NCBI GenBank assembly: GCA_029582265.1
Contig: CM055816.1
Coordinates: forward strand, 83,427,165-83,491,164
Length of the DNA stretch: 64,000 nt
Direction of reading: 5' to 3'
From: Zoroaster sp. YZ-2022
Lineage: Eukaryota; Echinodermata; Asteroidea; Forcipulatida; Zoroasteridae
The notes beneath the pieces are model-generated. The model searched no databases. It was not told where the DNA came from and was given only the letters and a program-made list of their open reading frames with translations. A program made the position numbers and the translations under genes. Shown here in pieces: positions 34,701 through 46,893 of this stretch. Position 1 is the first letter of the stretch. The number at the start of each line of letters is the position of its first letter.

Positions 34701-35524
34701 AGAAATGTAACATAAAGCCAATTAATGCCGGAAAAATAGTGGCAGGTTTAAAGAAACATGTTGATAGTAACTTGTTACAAGAAAACAGAGACGGTCCAGC
34801 TCGTCATGTCAGCAGTTTTTTATATCTCCAAATAGGCGATGAGACAGTTCATGTTGCGAATATTACCGTTAAAAGTATATATAAAAGTATGGTTAGGGAA
34901 ATGTTCATACTGCCTGTAGTTGAAAAGATATGGCCAGTTAAACTAAACATTAGCCCACAAGCAATTTTTGACTGGAAAGAGATTTGGCAAAAAGCTAACA
35001 ATCAAAGTATTGATTTTGATGATAGAGATCTCTGGTATCGTTTACGCCACCGTATCCTCCCAACTAATGATGTTTTACAGAAAATGAAAAAAATAGTTTC
35101 CAAAGACAATCAATGTGGGTTATGTAAACAAGAGAAAGAAACTATAGAACATGTATTTATATATTGTAAAAATACGTGGACATCCTGGATATTTTTAGAA
35201 TATGTCCTTCGTAAATATAAGGGTAACAAACATTTTTATCTCAACGATAGCAATAGGATATTGGGATACGGAACACAAATTGACACTTTTTGCTTAATCT
35301 TGATCGCCAAACTTCACAAAACTATCTGGACCTCCAGATGTCTCAATTTAGGTGAAATTAATCCATTGTCGGATCAGAATTTATTGAGAAAGTTCCAACA
35401 CAACCTGAAAAGAACCATCCTTTTGGAAAAACAGAGACTCACCATAGATAGTTTTGTTAACTTTTATGCAAAAAATCAAGCCTTGTGTCAAGTAAAAGGA
35501 GAAAAAGTATTATTTACCTTTTAG
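31752..35524 (+). pseudogene. LINE ORF2: APE endonuclease, reverse transcriptase, C-terminal zinc finger; frameshifted
   Basis: It starts MVYTIATLNVNGLRNPQKRD (31752), an APE endonuclease N-terminus, followed by LQETHSMVKDEAEWRKQW, SMYAPNNATLRKRF, GDLNCDINV, PSRIDYILTSK and GLSDHSTLILRL (about 32405). RT motifs are APGLDGLTVEFYLNIW (33125), AAIISVDQEKAFDRIEWKY, GIRQGCPLSPLLYAICVEGL and QHADDTSIFITDN (33809). The usual Tyr/Phe of the catalytic box is His here (33812-33814). The tail has RLRHRILPTNDVLQKM and CGLCKQEKETIEHVFIYC, the L1-type C-terminal finger. Frame changes occur near 32215, 32675, 33300, 33995 and 34660, mostly in homopolymers. Confidence 0.9.
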
Positions 35525-35692
35525 TTTTTATCTGTAATTTTACTTGTATAAACATTTGTTAAAGTCTGTATTTTTGTTCTACTCCGTAATTAAGCGCATT
35601 CACTGAATTGTAATATATTATTGTAATACTGTGGAATATGTGGTGTTGTATATCTCCACTACAAAAAAAATAAAAATAAAAATAAATAAATA

Positions 35693-36161
<469 letters not shown>

Positions 36162-38894
36162 TAATTATTATTATTTTTAGCGCGCACATATCCACCCTGC
36201 TGGGCGCTCAAGGCGCGGAAACAAAGAAAAACATGAATTATATACAATGATAGCATAGGGAAACAAATTATGTACCGAGATACATGTACCTACAATGCAA
36301 TTACAAATATACATCATCTTTGAAGAGTTGTGACATAAGATGAGTTTTAAGCATCGACTTAAATCTGGTTATACTATGACAAGATTTGAGTTTAGTTGGA
36401 AGATGATTCCAGAGTCTCGGAGCTGCGACAGAAAACGACCTATCACCCCAGTTCCGTTTTGAAGTTGGTTCCTTTAGGAGTGACATGTTGCTGGAGCGCA
36501 AATTGCGTGATAGAGTGTAGACTTTAAGCAGTTCAGAAATATAAATTGGAGCAATGTTATTAAAAGATTTGTGAACAATTAGCATAAGTTTAAAAACAAT
36601 TCTCTGTGAAACAGGAAGCCAGTGCAGTTCTTTCAAGATTGGCGTGATATGGCATGACTTTCTGGACAAAGTCACAACACGAGCTGTTGTGTTTTGTATG
36701 TGCTGAAGACGAGATATTTGATTCTGCGGGAGACCGTAAAGGAGAGCATTCCCGTTATCGAGCCGTGATGTGACAAACGCATGTATAATTTGTTCAGCAG
36801 CACTTTTATTCAAGTATTTCCTAATTCAGCTTATATTTCTGATATGAAATGATGATATGCGAACAATGTTGGAGATATGTGGTTTTAAAGTCATTGTCGA
36901 GTCAAATATAACACCCAAAATTACGTGCTTGTAATGAGGGGGTTATCTGCGAGTCACCAATTGTAATAAATGGAAGAGAACCTTTAGACAATTGCTGACG
37001 TGATCCAAATAGAACAAATTCTGTTTTTTCATCGTTCAATTTCAGGAAGTTTTGTCTCATCCAACTTCGAATCTCTTGAATACATTTCTCCAGTGTTGCA
37101 GGGCTCGGCAGGTTCTTGAGAAGATTTAAAAGTAATGTAAAGCTGCGTGTCGTCAGCGTAGACATGGTAATTTAAATTATACTTCACAATGATATCACGA
37201 ACTGGAAAGGTATAAACAGTAAACCACTGTGGGCCGAGCACATAGCCTTGGGGTACAGAATAGTCAAGAATAACAGGCTCGGAGATAGCGTTACCAATAC
37301 AAACATGCTGAGGCCTATTTAAAAGGTAGGACTTACACCAATCCAGGGCTGTGTCATGTATTCCAAGATGATATTGAAGGCGGGAGAGAAGGATTTTATG
37401 ATCGACCGTGTCAAAAGCGGCGCTTAAGTCTAACAAAACTAATGCAGTGATTTTCCCCTCATCCATGGCAGATACAGTGTCATTGTTGACGCGAAGAAGA
37501 GCAGTTTCCGTTCCATGAAATGGTTTGTAGGCTGACTGAAATGTGTCCGACAGGTTATTAGCACGAACATGGTCAGAGATCCGTGATGAAACAACTCGCT
37601 CGATTGTTTTTCCAAGGTACTTTAAATTCGCTAATGGTCGGTAATGTTTGGAAACTTCCTTGTCCAAATTGGGTTTCTTTAGGAGTGGTTTAACATGAGC
37701 AACCTTCTGGCTATTAGGGAAACAACCGGAAGAAAGAGATCTGTTTATAATAATTGTGATATTCTTAGCAAACACATCAATATTTTGTTTTATTAGCGAA
37801 GTTGGCACTGGATCAAGTTCACATGATTTTGATGGCGATTTCATGATGAGTTTCTTGATCTCCGTAACACTAGTAGGCTCAAACATGGACAGTCTACATT
37901 GTTGATCCTTGCGTGATGGTGTTTGTGATAGAATAGCAGGTACCGAGGGGAAAAGAACGACGGATATTCACAACTTTTGTGACAAAAAGGTTTGAAAAAG
38001 CATTTGCGAGGTCCTGATCGGAGTGTGTAGATGGAAGCACTGGAGCTTCGGGTTTATGAAGCAGCTTTTCAACAATGTTAAAGAGTTTTTTCTGATCACC
38101 AGAGCTATCTTCCACAAGAGATGAGTAGTGAGTTATTTTTGCCTGGTTAATCATGTTCTTCACAATATCACGTTGGTTACAGTATTCTTGCCGATGTACT
38201 CCAAGTTTCCCATTGTCACGCCATCTTCACTTAAGTTGACGGTGGATTTTCCTTGCAGCACGGATATCATCATTGAACCAGGGGGATTCAGATTGTAGTT
38301 TAACAGTTCGAGTTTTTGCGGAGCATGATCGTCCAAGATGTTACGGACAGTAGATTCAAATAGACTGACACAAGAATCCAGCTCACCATCTTCAAGGTTT
38401 ACATTTTCCAGTTGAGATTCAACATCATGACATAAATCTTTAATATTTACTTTTTTCCAGTGGCGAGTAGTTACAGAAATGGTAGGTATGGGAGGTTCTT
38501 TAAGGTTCAAATTTACCATGATTGCATAATGATCAGATAAGCCAGGATGAATGGTTATATTCGAGATAAGAGGTGAAGTATTTTCACGCGTTATCATGAG
38601 GTCAAGACAGTGACCATACCGATGAGTGGGTGCTGTGATGTGCTGAGCAGAGAGCAGATCTTTAAACTGATTTGCATAATTGTTTGAAATAATGTCCATA
38701 TGAATGTTAAAATCGCCGGTTAAAATAATGTCAGATGGGTGTAAGAGATAATCGACAATTAATTTTTCAAATTCCTGCAGCAAACTGGAGAAGTTTACAT
38801 GTTTACCATCAACATCCCTTTCTGGTCGATAAATATTAACAAGGCGAACAGATCTAGAGTTGCACGTTACCTCAGCATGCAGAGATTTTTTCAT
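36162..38894 (-). pseudogene. L2/CR1-like LINE, 5'-truncated, (ATT)n tail
   Basis: On the minus strand it starts within the endonuclease (RLVNIYRPERDVDG, LTGDFNIHMDII, HPGLSDHYAIMVNL). It continues to RT: VTEIKKLIMKSPSKSCELDP, KHYRPLANLKYLGKTIERVV, VLLDLSAAFDTVDHKILL, VPQGYVLGPQWFTVYT and VYADDTQLYITF (about 37160). The C-terminus reads LHWLPVSQRIVFKLMLIVHK, WGDRSFSVAAPRLWNHLP and FKSMLKTHLM. Frame changes occur near 37890, 38160, 37100 and 36850. The 3' UTR ends GCGCCTTGAGCGCCCAGCAG, GGTGGATATGTGCGCGCT and then ATT repeats, closely like the tail of the SINEs in this window. Confidence 0.9.
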
Positions 38895-39200
38895 TCATGC
38901 ATGAATGCTTTAGAACCGATAACCGAGGTATGTACCCCTCCATAAGAATCACAATAAATCGCGAATTCATTTGCATATATAGTGTGTATGTACTTCTGAA
39001 GTAGTTCACTTTTGTTTCTCATTTTCCAGAAGCTGAAAAGATTGTTGTAATTTGTTTCCATAGAATTTCTGACTTAACTCACAATAGCAATTTTTTTAAT
39101 CGCGATATTTTTTGAATCGCAATTTGCTGATATTTTGAAAACTTAAACAGGTTTTCGATATCATAATCGAACAAAAAACGGCATCACGATATTCGATTAT
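38895..39200. other. no gene recognised
   Basis: Unassigned AT-rich sequence 5' of the truncated LINE. GATATTCGATTATG-type sequence (39185-39200) resembles text near 63560-63620 (GTCGATTATCGACG), but too weakly to call a repeat. Confidence 0.4.
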
Positions 39201-39471
39201 GTGAAAGTGAAAATATCTCTGTAACCACTGATATTACTAGATATTAAGGATGGCCAGATAGCACATGTACGTTGAAACAAGGTTGCATTTACATTTGTCC
39301 ATAATGTTACTTTAACGTAGCGTGCAAACGTTAATTCCACGTAAGTTGCTCGTTGATATTTTGTTCAATCAACGTGAACACATGAACATAGTGCCCGTAA
39401 CGTTACTTGCAAGCGTAAGTTAGTGGCTTGTGAAAGTGGAAATATCAGTTTAACCACTGATATTACTAGAT
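39201..39471. repeat. 42-bp direct repeat separated by about 190 bp
   Basis: GTGAAAGTGAAAATATC ... CCACTGATATTACTAGATA occurs at 39201-39242 and 39430-39471 with few differences. The intervening segment contains CCAGATAGCACATG, which is also found at 40438-40452, and several AACGTTA motifs. Confidence 0.7.
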
Positions 39472-39504
39472 ACATGTTAATTTAATTTTGCCCTACACCG
39501 ACGT

Positions 39505-39915
39505 GTGTATAGCTTCTATATGATTATGTACAAATCACTCAATGCCTTAGCACCAATATATTTATCAAATTGTTTGAAATTGTATGTTCCAAATAGGCAT
39601 TTAAGATCAACAGATGACTATCTCCGCCTTGAATATCCTATCACAAGAGTCCAAGCTGGTGATAGATCTTTCACAGTTTGTTCATCCAAGCTATGGAACA
39701 ATCTTCCTGTTTATATCAGACAATCTGTTTCTGTTAATGCCTTCAAGAAGGCTCTTAAAACTCACTTGTTTCCTCATTAATTTTGCATCAATTTATGTCT
39801 TATTCTATCCTGATTTGTATTTATTATGTCATATTAACTTTTGTAAGCGCCATGAGCCTCTCGGGAATGGCGCATGATAAATACTTGTTGTAATGTAATG
39901 TAATGTAATGTAATG
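39505..39915 (+). pseudogene. CR1/L2-like LINE 3' end with (TAATG)n tail
   Basis: An open stretch encodes YKSLNALAPIYLSNCLKLYV, GDRSFTVCSSKLWNNLP and NAFKKALKTHLFPH followed by TAA, the typical C-terminus of L2/CR1-like RT proteins. The 3' UTR contains AAGCGCCATGAGCCTCTCGG and ends with TAATG repeats at about 39892-39915. It is a different subfamily from the LINE at 36-39 kb, judging by the tail and protein sequence. Confidence 0.85.
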
Positions 39916-39957
39916 TAAAGTGCATTCCGAGTGTCTGTGAAAAAACTACATACAGGT

Positions 39958-40035
39958 GACTCGGGCGGGATTCGAACCCACGACCTCCTGCTTACTAATG
40001 CAGACGTCTTAACCTCTCGACCACCGAGCTTGCCC
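39958..40035 (-). repeat. tRNA-like segment, probably SINE-derived
   Basis: On the minus strand: D-box GGTGGTCGAGAGGTTAAGAC, a stem-loop TCTGC / GCAGG with an 8-base loop, and a T-arm GTGGGTTCGAATCCCGCCCG. The 8-base anticodon loop argues against a functional tRNA. It directly follows the LINE tail. Confidence 0.6.
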
Positions 40036-40458
40036 GATGACAATTGGCCGGCTAGAATTCCATATAGCAGCGGGTTCCGCTCGGAAAGCACTGAGTATAC
40101 TATAATGTTTGTCTTAACCTATTCCTTAAGCGCACGGGTAGCGTGATAGACTTCTAAGGAATAGGTTCCTGCGGTGGTGTATCGCAGCTTCCAAGTCAAT
40201 GAATGCAGCTCTGAGTTGTTCACAGTGAGGATCCCATGCATAATGTAAACATAGGTGACTAGAGCGGAATGTTCCATTGTGTAAAAGGTGATAAATATTG
40301 CAGGGTGAACTCTAACAGAGAAAAATCATGGGTCATTACAATACAGTGCTATACACACGTCGGTGTAGGGCAAAATTAAATCAATTGTTTATCTCCCGAC
40401 GCAAGAATTTCACCAACCTATAGATACATGTTATTAACCCAGATAGCACATGAACGGG

Positions 40459-40550
40459 GTGCTGGGGGCGAAGATTTTGGGTGAAAACATAACTTTGTAC
40501 ACGGGGCGAAGAGGTGTATGCGGGAGAAATTCAACCGACGCATTACATTT
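40459..40550 (+). repeat. dispersed repeat matching 29186-29269
   Basis: Both loci share GGGGGCGAAGATTTT, GGCGAAGAGGTGTATGCG and an ACCGACGCA end, in the same orientation. No gene is implied. Flanking sequence to 40876 shows only one further shared block with 28603-29165 (CATTACGTCAATATATTTTT and TTTAGTGTGATGCTG). Confidence 0.7.
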
Positions 40551-40878
40551 AACGTTACATGCAAACATTATTTCAACGTTATTCTGCCGATGGATATTAC
40601 ATTCATCATCATTACGTCAATATATTTTTATTCACAATATTATTTAGTGTGATGCTGTGGGGGTGGGGACAAATACGAGATATAAAATTATTTGAAAAAT
40701 TATTTCAAAACGTGTTTTCCCAATAACATTCTTGATTTCATTATAGAAACGAAAACAAATTCTTTGAAAGTGAATATAATTGTGTCATAAGCTTGGTTTA
40801 ACGTTAACAGTAAAACCGTGCTTTTTATTTTTTTAAATGCGTTGTCAATTCGGTCTACACTCAATCCTTCCCGCAAGG

Positions 40879-41028
40879 GGTCGAGTTGTCTCGTTGGTCG
40901 AGTTGTCACAAGGGTCGAGTTGTCTCGTGGATCGAGTTGTCTCGTGGATCGAGTTGTCACAAGATCGAGTTGTCTCGTGGGTCGAGTTGTCCGTGTCGAG
41001 TTGTCACATGTGTCGAGTTGTCTTATGA
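40879..41028. repeat. GTCGAGTTGTC minisatellite
   Basis: About ten units of GTCGAGTTGTCTCGTGG or GTCGAGTTGTCACAAGG. The reverse complement occurs in the tandem units at 28700-28975. A G-run follows at 41039-41050. Confidence 0.9.
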
Positions 41029-41050
41029 CCCAGGCCTAGGGGGGGGGGGG

Positions 41051-42440
41051 CACAATGTTTTCCCCTATGAATTTTTTTAAATAATATCTCCAGAACGCTC
41101 TGTCCGATCACGCTGAAATTTTCAGACTTTTCCTAACCATTCTTTGGGAACCTCTCACGCAAAAAATCAATGATAATGGGTGTTCATGGTTGCCATGGCA
41201 ACCGTTTATTTTGTTAAAAATACAAGATTTTTGATAACATTCAATATGGGATTTTGGGTTCATTGTCAACTCTCAACTGGACAATATTGAATCATGTGAA
41301 CACATCAATTTTGTCCCAAAAACCTGATTTTAAATTTGTTAATTTTTTCGCTCAATGTATAAATGTATGCTATCAGTAGTACTCTGGATGTTATTATATC
41401 TGCCTTTATTGTACTTTTGGTTAAAACAAATTTTGGGTCAAAATATTTAAAAATGTTTTTGGAACAAATTTACCCAAAATATTGCTTATAGCGCCCTCCC
41501 TCTAGTGGTATTTTAAATGTTGTCACATTGTTGCCTGTACTGAAGACAACATTTATGCCAAATTTCATGGTAAACGCAAACAATGATCGACGTAAAACTA
41601 AAACAAGTAATTAGAATATAAGCACGGCTAACTGTCCATCGGTGTGGTTTTAACATAGACCAGCATGCATCACAAAAATTGGCTTGCGCGTGCACTCTGT
41701 GGTAAATGCAAAAGAAAAGGTGTGATGCTTAAAAACTGTGAAAATGTCCCCATCCTTCGACAATCGACCAATATCCTATACGAGGGATTGTCTCACACAC
41801 ATTGTCTGTATTCCTACATGTGGGGCACTAAATACAAAACTGACAATTTAACCCTAGGGTGGGAGCGTTACACCTAACGTTTGCACGAAATGTTTCCACA
41901 CGAGTCCCGTATCACTTTACCTGGGTGTTTGACTCACATATTTGTATTGCAGTCGCAGTCACTGCTATGCATATCATTTTACTTCTTATTAGTTTTGGGC
42001 TGATTTTCGAGAACGAAGTTAATGTGACGTCATATTCACATTCAACACAATAATTATTTCGTTATGTTCTGTGATTACAATACTTACATAATGTTTCGGT
42101 CATTTTTGTTAACATGACGTCGTTAGTTCTGCTCTGTATAGCTAATACTCCGATTGCCCCGCTCCTCCAAAATGTAACACCTTGTGGAGGCTGAAATGAA
42201 TCCATTTTCCAGAACTGCATGACATAACAATTTACCCCCACCAAACCAACCAATTAAATAAAAAATACAAATAAATAAATCACACTCCACTTAACGATAT
42301 TCCATTCCGACTAAAAACGTCTCCAGGGATACCTACCTAATTACATTTTTCTGCTGGTGTAGTAGCCCTGAATTCCTTTTGTGTGTGGTAATAAAGGTAT
42401 TTCTTCCATTAAGCATCGCCAGGTGCGACCATGCATGACC
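41051..42440. other. no gene recognised
   Basis: AT-rich sequence. A CTCF-like motif on the minus strand (CCACTAGAGGGAGGGCG) lies at about 41493-41509. No repeat boundary or coding exon could be supported. Confidence 0.4.
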
Positions 42441-42452
42441 CATGGGCCAGTC

Positions 42453-42462
42453 TATATAAAGG
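42453..42462 (+). promoter_or_regulatory. TATA box candidate
   Basis: TATATAAAGG in a local GC-richer setting (GACCCATGGGCCAGTC just upstream), followed 25-30 bp later by a C/T-rich possible start region TTCGTTCTCGCAGTTTGC. A hairpin CACTGTGGTG / CACCACAGTG (about 42574-42625) follows. It could drive a gene whose last exon is at 43902, but no linking coding exon was found. Confidence 0.4.
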
Positions 42463-43901
42463 CTGGTTGTACAATTTTCGTTCTCGCAGTTTGCTCACAG
42501 CAGCCCCGCAGAAGAGACACTAATAAGGGCGTATAAGTATTTTTTATAATTATCTTTAGCTTTTCGTTCCGTCACTGTGGTGTCCATTTGGCAGTAGCAT
42601 ACCGCTAATAGGTGCACCACAGTGGCTCCTCTATCATTTAAGAACACGCACTCTAAACTGGTATACCTTCCGGTTTAAATACCATTTGCATTCGTCTGGG
42701 GCGAAGTATTTCGTGACAAACCACAAAACTTAACAATTGACCAAGAAAGTATTCAAAGACCTTTTTAATCTTAGTCTCAAAGGTGCACATTCCGTGCGAT
42801 TCCTTATTTTCCCATATTCTCGGATTAAAATCTGTTCATCGTTATTATTTTTTAAAAGTAAAAATGAAGGTAAATTAAATTTTAAATAAGTTGTTAAAAA
42901 AAATTTAAGTGTAAAATAATTTAAAGAGAATTAATGCACTTGCGAAATTGAGTGTGTAATCCTTTTTTAGCTTCGGGAGTATGTAGTCCTAAACTACCCT
43001 AGCGTTCCAGCATTTTTTTTCCTAAGTAAAGAGAAGTAATGCACTTGCACTGTAAACCAACCTTGGACTTATACCAAATGGAACAAATAGGTTGCCGGTT
43101 CTTTGTTTTCAGAGGTCCACTGGAAGGACGTCGGGCATAACACTAATGGAGGTTGCTTCAAAAAGTCCAAACACAAAGGGAACAATAGAAGGGAACAATA
43201 GATGTCCTCAGTCATGTTGGAAAGTGTATAAATTTATTAGCTTATTATATTATGGAAATATTTGTTTGAAGTGCCCTATTTAATTTAAAAAACAAATAAT
43301 AATTTATTTCACTCAACATTTTCCAGCAAGACGAAGTCATATTCAATTTTGTTGCCGCTCAGTTACTCCATTAACATCCACTCTATCTTTCTATATGATC
43401 TTAAAAGTGTAAGATATTCACTTGGTAATGAAAAAGAAAATAATAATAACAACAACTAAATAATAGATAAAAGACATTTCTACATACCCTATTTGGACTT
43501 CCACATGTCCACACAAGATTGTCACGAAGTATATAATCTACATTTTCTAAAAAGGAAACATTTTTGTATATGTCGTTGTCGGTCGCAAAATGGAGTAAAT
43601 TATTTAAAGGAAAAACTGAAAGAATCTTCAGTGCAAATGGCAATGTTTTGAAAAAAATGTGCTGTTCTTGTGGGGTATTGGCACACTGGGGACAATGATG
43701 TAATGTTAGTGTCTTATTAAAAAATAAATCACATTTTTAAATGCCGAAATCTTAAAATCAGATTTTATTTTTCTTGTCATAAACCAGTGTATATTTTGTG
43801 CTCAGTTTGACCTTTGGGGCTCTTTTGTAAACATGTGATGTCATTGGTCACATAGTCTACACATTACCTTCATTTACATTTACCACGATTTATTCTTACA
43901 G

Positions 43902-43990
43902 AATGCACTGACCAAGGCACGGAGTGCTTGTGTGACTACAATTTCGGCCCCTCTGACAACAGAAGATACGCCAACTGTTCACAGTCTTAG
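43902..43990 (+). CDS. candidate terminal coding exon, Cys-rich, 29 codons
   Basis: A pyrimidine-rich acceptor (TTTATTCTTACAG) precedes an exon that, in phase 1, encodes ECTDQGTECLCDY and then NFGPSDNRRYANCSQS followed by TAG. Four cysteines with a C-x-C pair resemble half of an EGF-like module, but this is too short to assign. Upstream exons were not established: an acceptor near 43112 opens a reading of about 37 codons, but its only donor near 43224 is in the wrong phase. Function unknown. It may be coincidence. Confidence 0.3.
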
Positions 43991-44337
43991 GTGGGACAAT
44001 CACGTTTTGGGTATGTGCCTGTTTTGATTTGTTGTCACATGAGGACGCTATTTAGCGGTTTTGTGTCCCGAATACCCCTGATTCTATTGTTTGTTTGTTT
44101 TTATGGTGGGGGCGGGGGGGGGACTTTTAGATGCATTCTTATTCAAATATCGGTTATCAGGGTGGGGCTTTCCCAATTTAGAAATAAAATGGAGGTATAA
44201 CAATAATAACAAACAAAGTATGAACCACCTCCCAACGTCATCTTGTTCTTACCCATCCCACAACCTGAGCCAAACAGTTGTTTTCATACATTTGAATAAA
44301 GAAAACAACGTGTTGTGATCTTTTGCTAGCAACCCCC

Positions 44338-44492
44338 AAAAAATAAATAAATAAATAAACAAACACCCCAACACCCCAACCAACGAACCAACAAACAAAC
44401 AAACAAACAAACAAACAAACACCCCAACAAACACCCCAACACCCCAACAAACAAACAAACAAACAAACAAACAAACAAACAAACAAACAAAA
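44338..44492. repeat. (CAAA)n with CACCCCAA interruptions
   Basis: Starts as AAAT units, then alternates AAAC runs with ACACCCCAACACCCC blocks. It is followed at 44514-44572 by the 58-bp repeat shared with 15904-15963. Confidence 0.95.
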
Positions 44493-44572
44493 TATTAAGA
44501 AATAAAACCAGTTTTTCACACAGGGGTATGAACGTTTGCCCGATTTGTGAGGCCTCTCTTAGCCACCATATC

Positions 44573-46588
44573 AGTATCAGAAACAAAGCGCGTCACCGCC
44601 AGAAACCGGGGACTTTTTTGGCCTTAAAAACACACTACATGAAACAGTTAATTACTCAGAACATGCATCTTTAACTGTATACATGTTTGACATAGAGATA
44701 CTTATAATAACATTCATATTTTTACAACTTTTGTGTATTTTCTACACAGAAAATCAGAAGAGGGGAAATATTTAAACAATAATTAAGACATCGACGTACG
44801 TGTGTTTCAGCATGTCGGCACCAACCATCGATGGGGAGAAAAGGAGATACCAAATAAGGTTGATTGGTTTATAATGTTTTCATCATGTCTATTAAATTCG
44901 GGAAAGGTAAACGAATGATTTAAAATGGCATCTTCAAAAAAGCACGGTGACCAAAATATAATAAGGATGAGCACCTAATTACTGTTAAACCAAACTCCTG
45001 CAGTCATTTTCTGACATATCAAATTTCAAAGTATTTGTTTACCTTTCTTAAAGGAAATTATCAATGTTCCGTTCAATAAAATTTTCGAAAATGCAGGTAA
45101 AATAGCCCGAAACCAGAAATCTTATGACGCTGATGACCCAACAATTTAAAAATCTAAATTTAGATCTCGGTTTGTTTTACTTAAATCAGCTTGAGTAGGT
45201 TTTCCATATTAGATGACAACTAAGTTGTTACCAACTCTATATCTTTAACGTTAATCATTGAAGGTCATATAACTCATTCTTGCATAAGTATAAAAGTGTG
45301 TATAGCATTATACGAATATCATAATATTGCTGTAATATAACATCCAGGCAGTTTGCCCATCTCATTGAATCTAGGTAGACATATACGTACAGAGATCTCT
45401 CTTCTTTTAGATTACATCTGAATTGATACAGCGTAAACGAAATGGATTGCCATTAATTTAAAACCAATATTTTAGAAGACCAGCTTTAAGTCACCGCTTA
45501 TAACAGTCGGGCAGAGCAATAATTATATGCTCTCTGATAAATGGTACTACAGTCGCAGTAGAAGTTATCCATCAATACTTGACTCTCTGAAACAACTATT
45601 TTCTTGTCGATGATTTCACGAAATATTGACCTATACGATGTTCGAATGAGGGCATTATTGGGAATAAAACGCAAACTAGAAGCCCATAATAATCTTGTAT
45701 GATTCTGTCCTTTTTTTTGTAATTCCCAAGTAACTAGGACAACCAATGTATTATTTAGTTGTTTATATAATCCCATCCTAAACCCCGTCCCAAATCTCCC
45801 GGCGATTAGTTCAAACTTTCAGACTAGGTTACTCCCTATAATCTCCCAGGTACCATGCCAAAACTGGGACGGTTAATATCAAACCAATGGTGTGAACTTT
45901 ATAATTCCATCAAGTTGAAATTGAGCGAGTTGCCAAAATGTCAACTCCGCTGAGATTGTTTTGAACAACCGTGTCTTTGCTGGGTATTATGCTCAGGTGC
46001 TGACCAATCAAGCATTAATAAATCCGTATTAGTGGGGAGGATAAGCGTGTTTCCGATCGACTGACAAAATGAAATTCCCGAAACAAATCTCTGCACAAGT
46101 AAGTCTGCAGATTTAAAAGCAACAGAATACTGTTGGTTTGATTTTGCCGTTACACCGACTTAAAACTACTAGCGACAGTTAGACGAAATCATGTATCTTC
46201 CACAGGTTTACGAAGGCATAAAATGAAAAACAATGAGAAAGAAAAAAACACAAGAAAACACACACAGTCGTGCACACACACTCATATTTGCATCCTTGTG
46301 GAGGACCTATATTGTGCTTTCCTTTGTCCCTGTACTTAATAATTTCCCATAGGTTTTGTACACAAATTCCTTGTGGAGACCTGAGTCCTTCAGAATTTCC
46401 TTGTGGAGACCATTGTTCTTGCCTTTCCCTTTTGTTATAGGACTCCACAAGGTAGCCGTTATAGGTACATTTCAAGACGTCTGAGGACCTCTATTGTTCC
46501 TCTATTGCTTTTGAAGTAATCTCCACAATCTCCTATTATTCACTTTCTTATAATTATGTCCTCAGCAGTGCAAACCCACACACACAAA
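44573..46588. other. no gene recognised
   Basis: AT-rich sequence without a supported exon. 46285-46470 contains scattered CCTTGTGGAGACC units that look like degenerate relatives of the tandem repeat that follows. Confidence 0.4.
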
Positions 46589-46893
46589 CTTTTTCCGTAA
46601 TTGTGGGGACATACACTCGCTTTTAGACACAGTTGTGGGGACCAAAAATGCTATGGGGACATGAAAATGTCCCCACAGATACGGTGTTCTTGCCTACCCT
46701 TTTGTTATAAGTCCACACAACCCTGCGAAAGCCTACCCACACTTTTTCCGTAATTGTGGGGACATACACTCGGTTTTACACACAGTTGTGGGGACCAACA
46801 ATGCTATGGGGACATGAAAATGTCCCCACAGATACGGTGTCATGGCCTACCCTTTTGTTATAAGTCCCCACAACCCAGCGAAGGCCTACCCAC
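46589..46893. repeat. two tandem 153-bp units with GTGGGGAC hairpins
   Basis: Units start at 46589 and 46742 with CTTTTTCCGTAATTGTGGGG. Each contains TATGGGGACATGAAAATGTC and a CCCCACAGATACGGTG hairpin arm, and ends CCTACCCTTTTGTTATAAGT. Degenerate sequence at 46285-46470 may be an older third unit. Confidence 0.85.

Larger units (their letters stand above)
29853..35692 (+). mobile_element. Tx1/L1-like LINE, near full length, embedded in the (AAT)n array
   Basis: The order is a 5' leader (29853-30082), a gag-like ORF1 (30083 onward), an endonuclease-RT ORF2 (31752-35524), a short 3' UTR, and an A-rich (AAAT)n tail at about 35664-35692. The length of about 5.8 kb fits an intact Tx1-type element. 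(AAT)n lies directly against both ends. It resembles the minus-strand Tx1-like element at 9.6-14.7 kb in architecture but is far better preserved. Several single-base frame changes in ORF2 make it inactive as it stands, unless they are assembly errors. Confidence 0.9.
39480..40381. mobile_element. composite bounded by a 34-bp perfect inverted repeat
   Basis: ATTTAATTTTGCCCTACACC ... GTGTGTATAGC at 39480-39513 is the exact reverse complement of 40348-40381. Inside lie a LINE C-terminal fragment with its microsatellite tail and a reverse-oriented tRNA-like segment. I could not find a clear target duplication, so this could be a transposon with captured repeats or an accidental inverted duplication. 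Confidence 0.55.

Noticed and set aside
29853..35692. LTR retrotransposon or endogenous retrovirus
   Set aside because: No long terminal repeats, protease or integrase; the APE endonuclease and L1-type RT order identify a non-LTR element.
39958..40035. Functional tRNA gene on the minus strand
   Set aside because: The anticodon loop would have eight bases, and the sequence is attached to a LINE tail within an inverted-repeat composite.
44238..44586. Cys/Val/Phe-rich open stretches on the minus strand
   Set aside because: Translation of (CAAA)n and CACCCC simple repeats.
46179..46475. 98-codon minus-strand open stretch
   Set aside because: It covers degenerate CCTTGTGGAGACC repeats and low-complexity CA-rich sequence.
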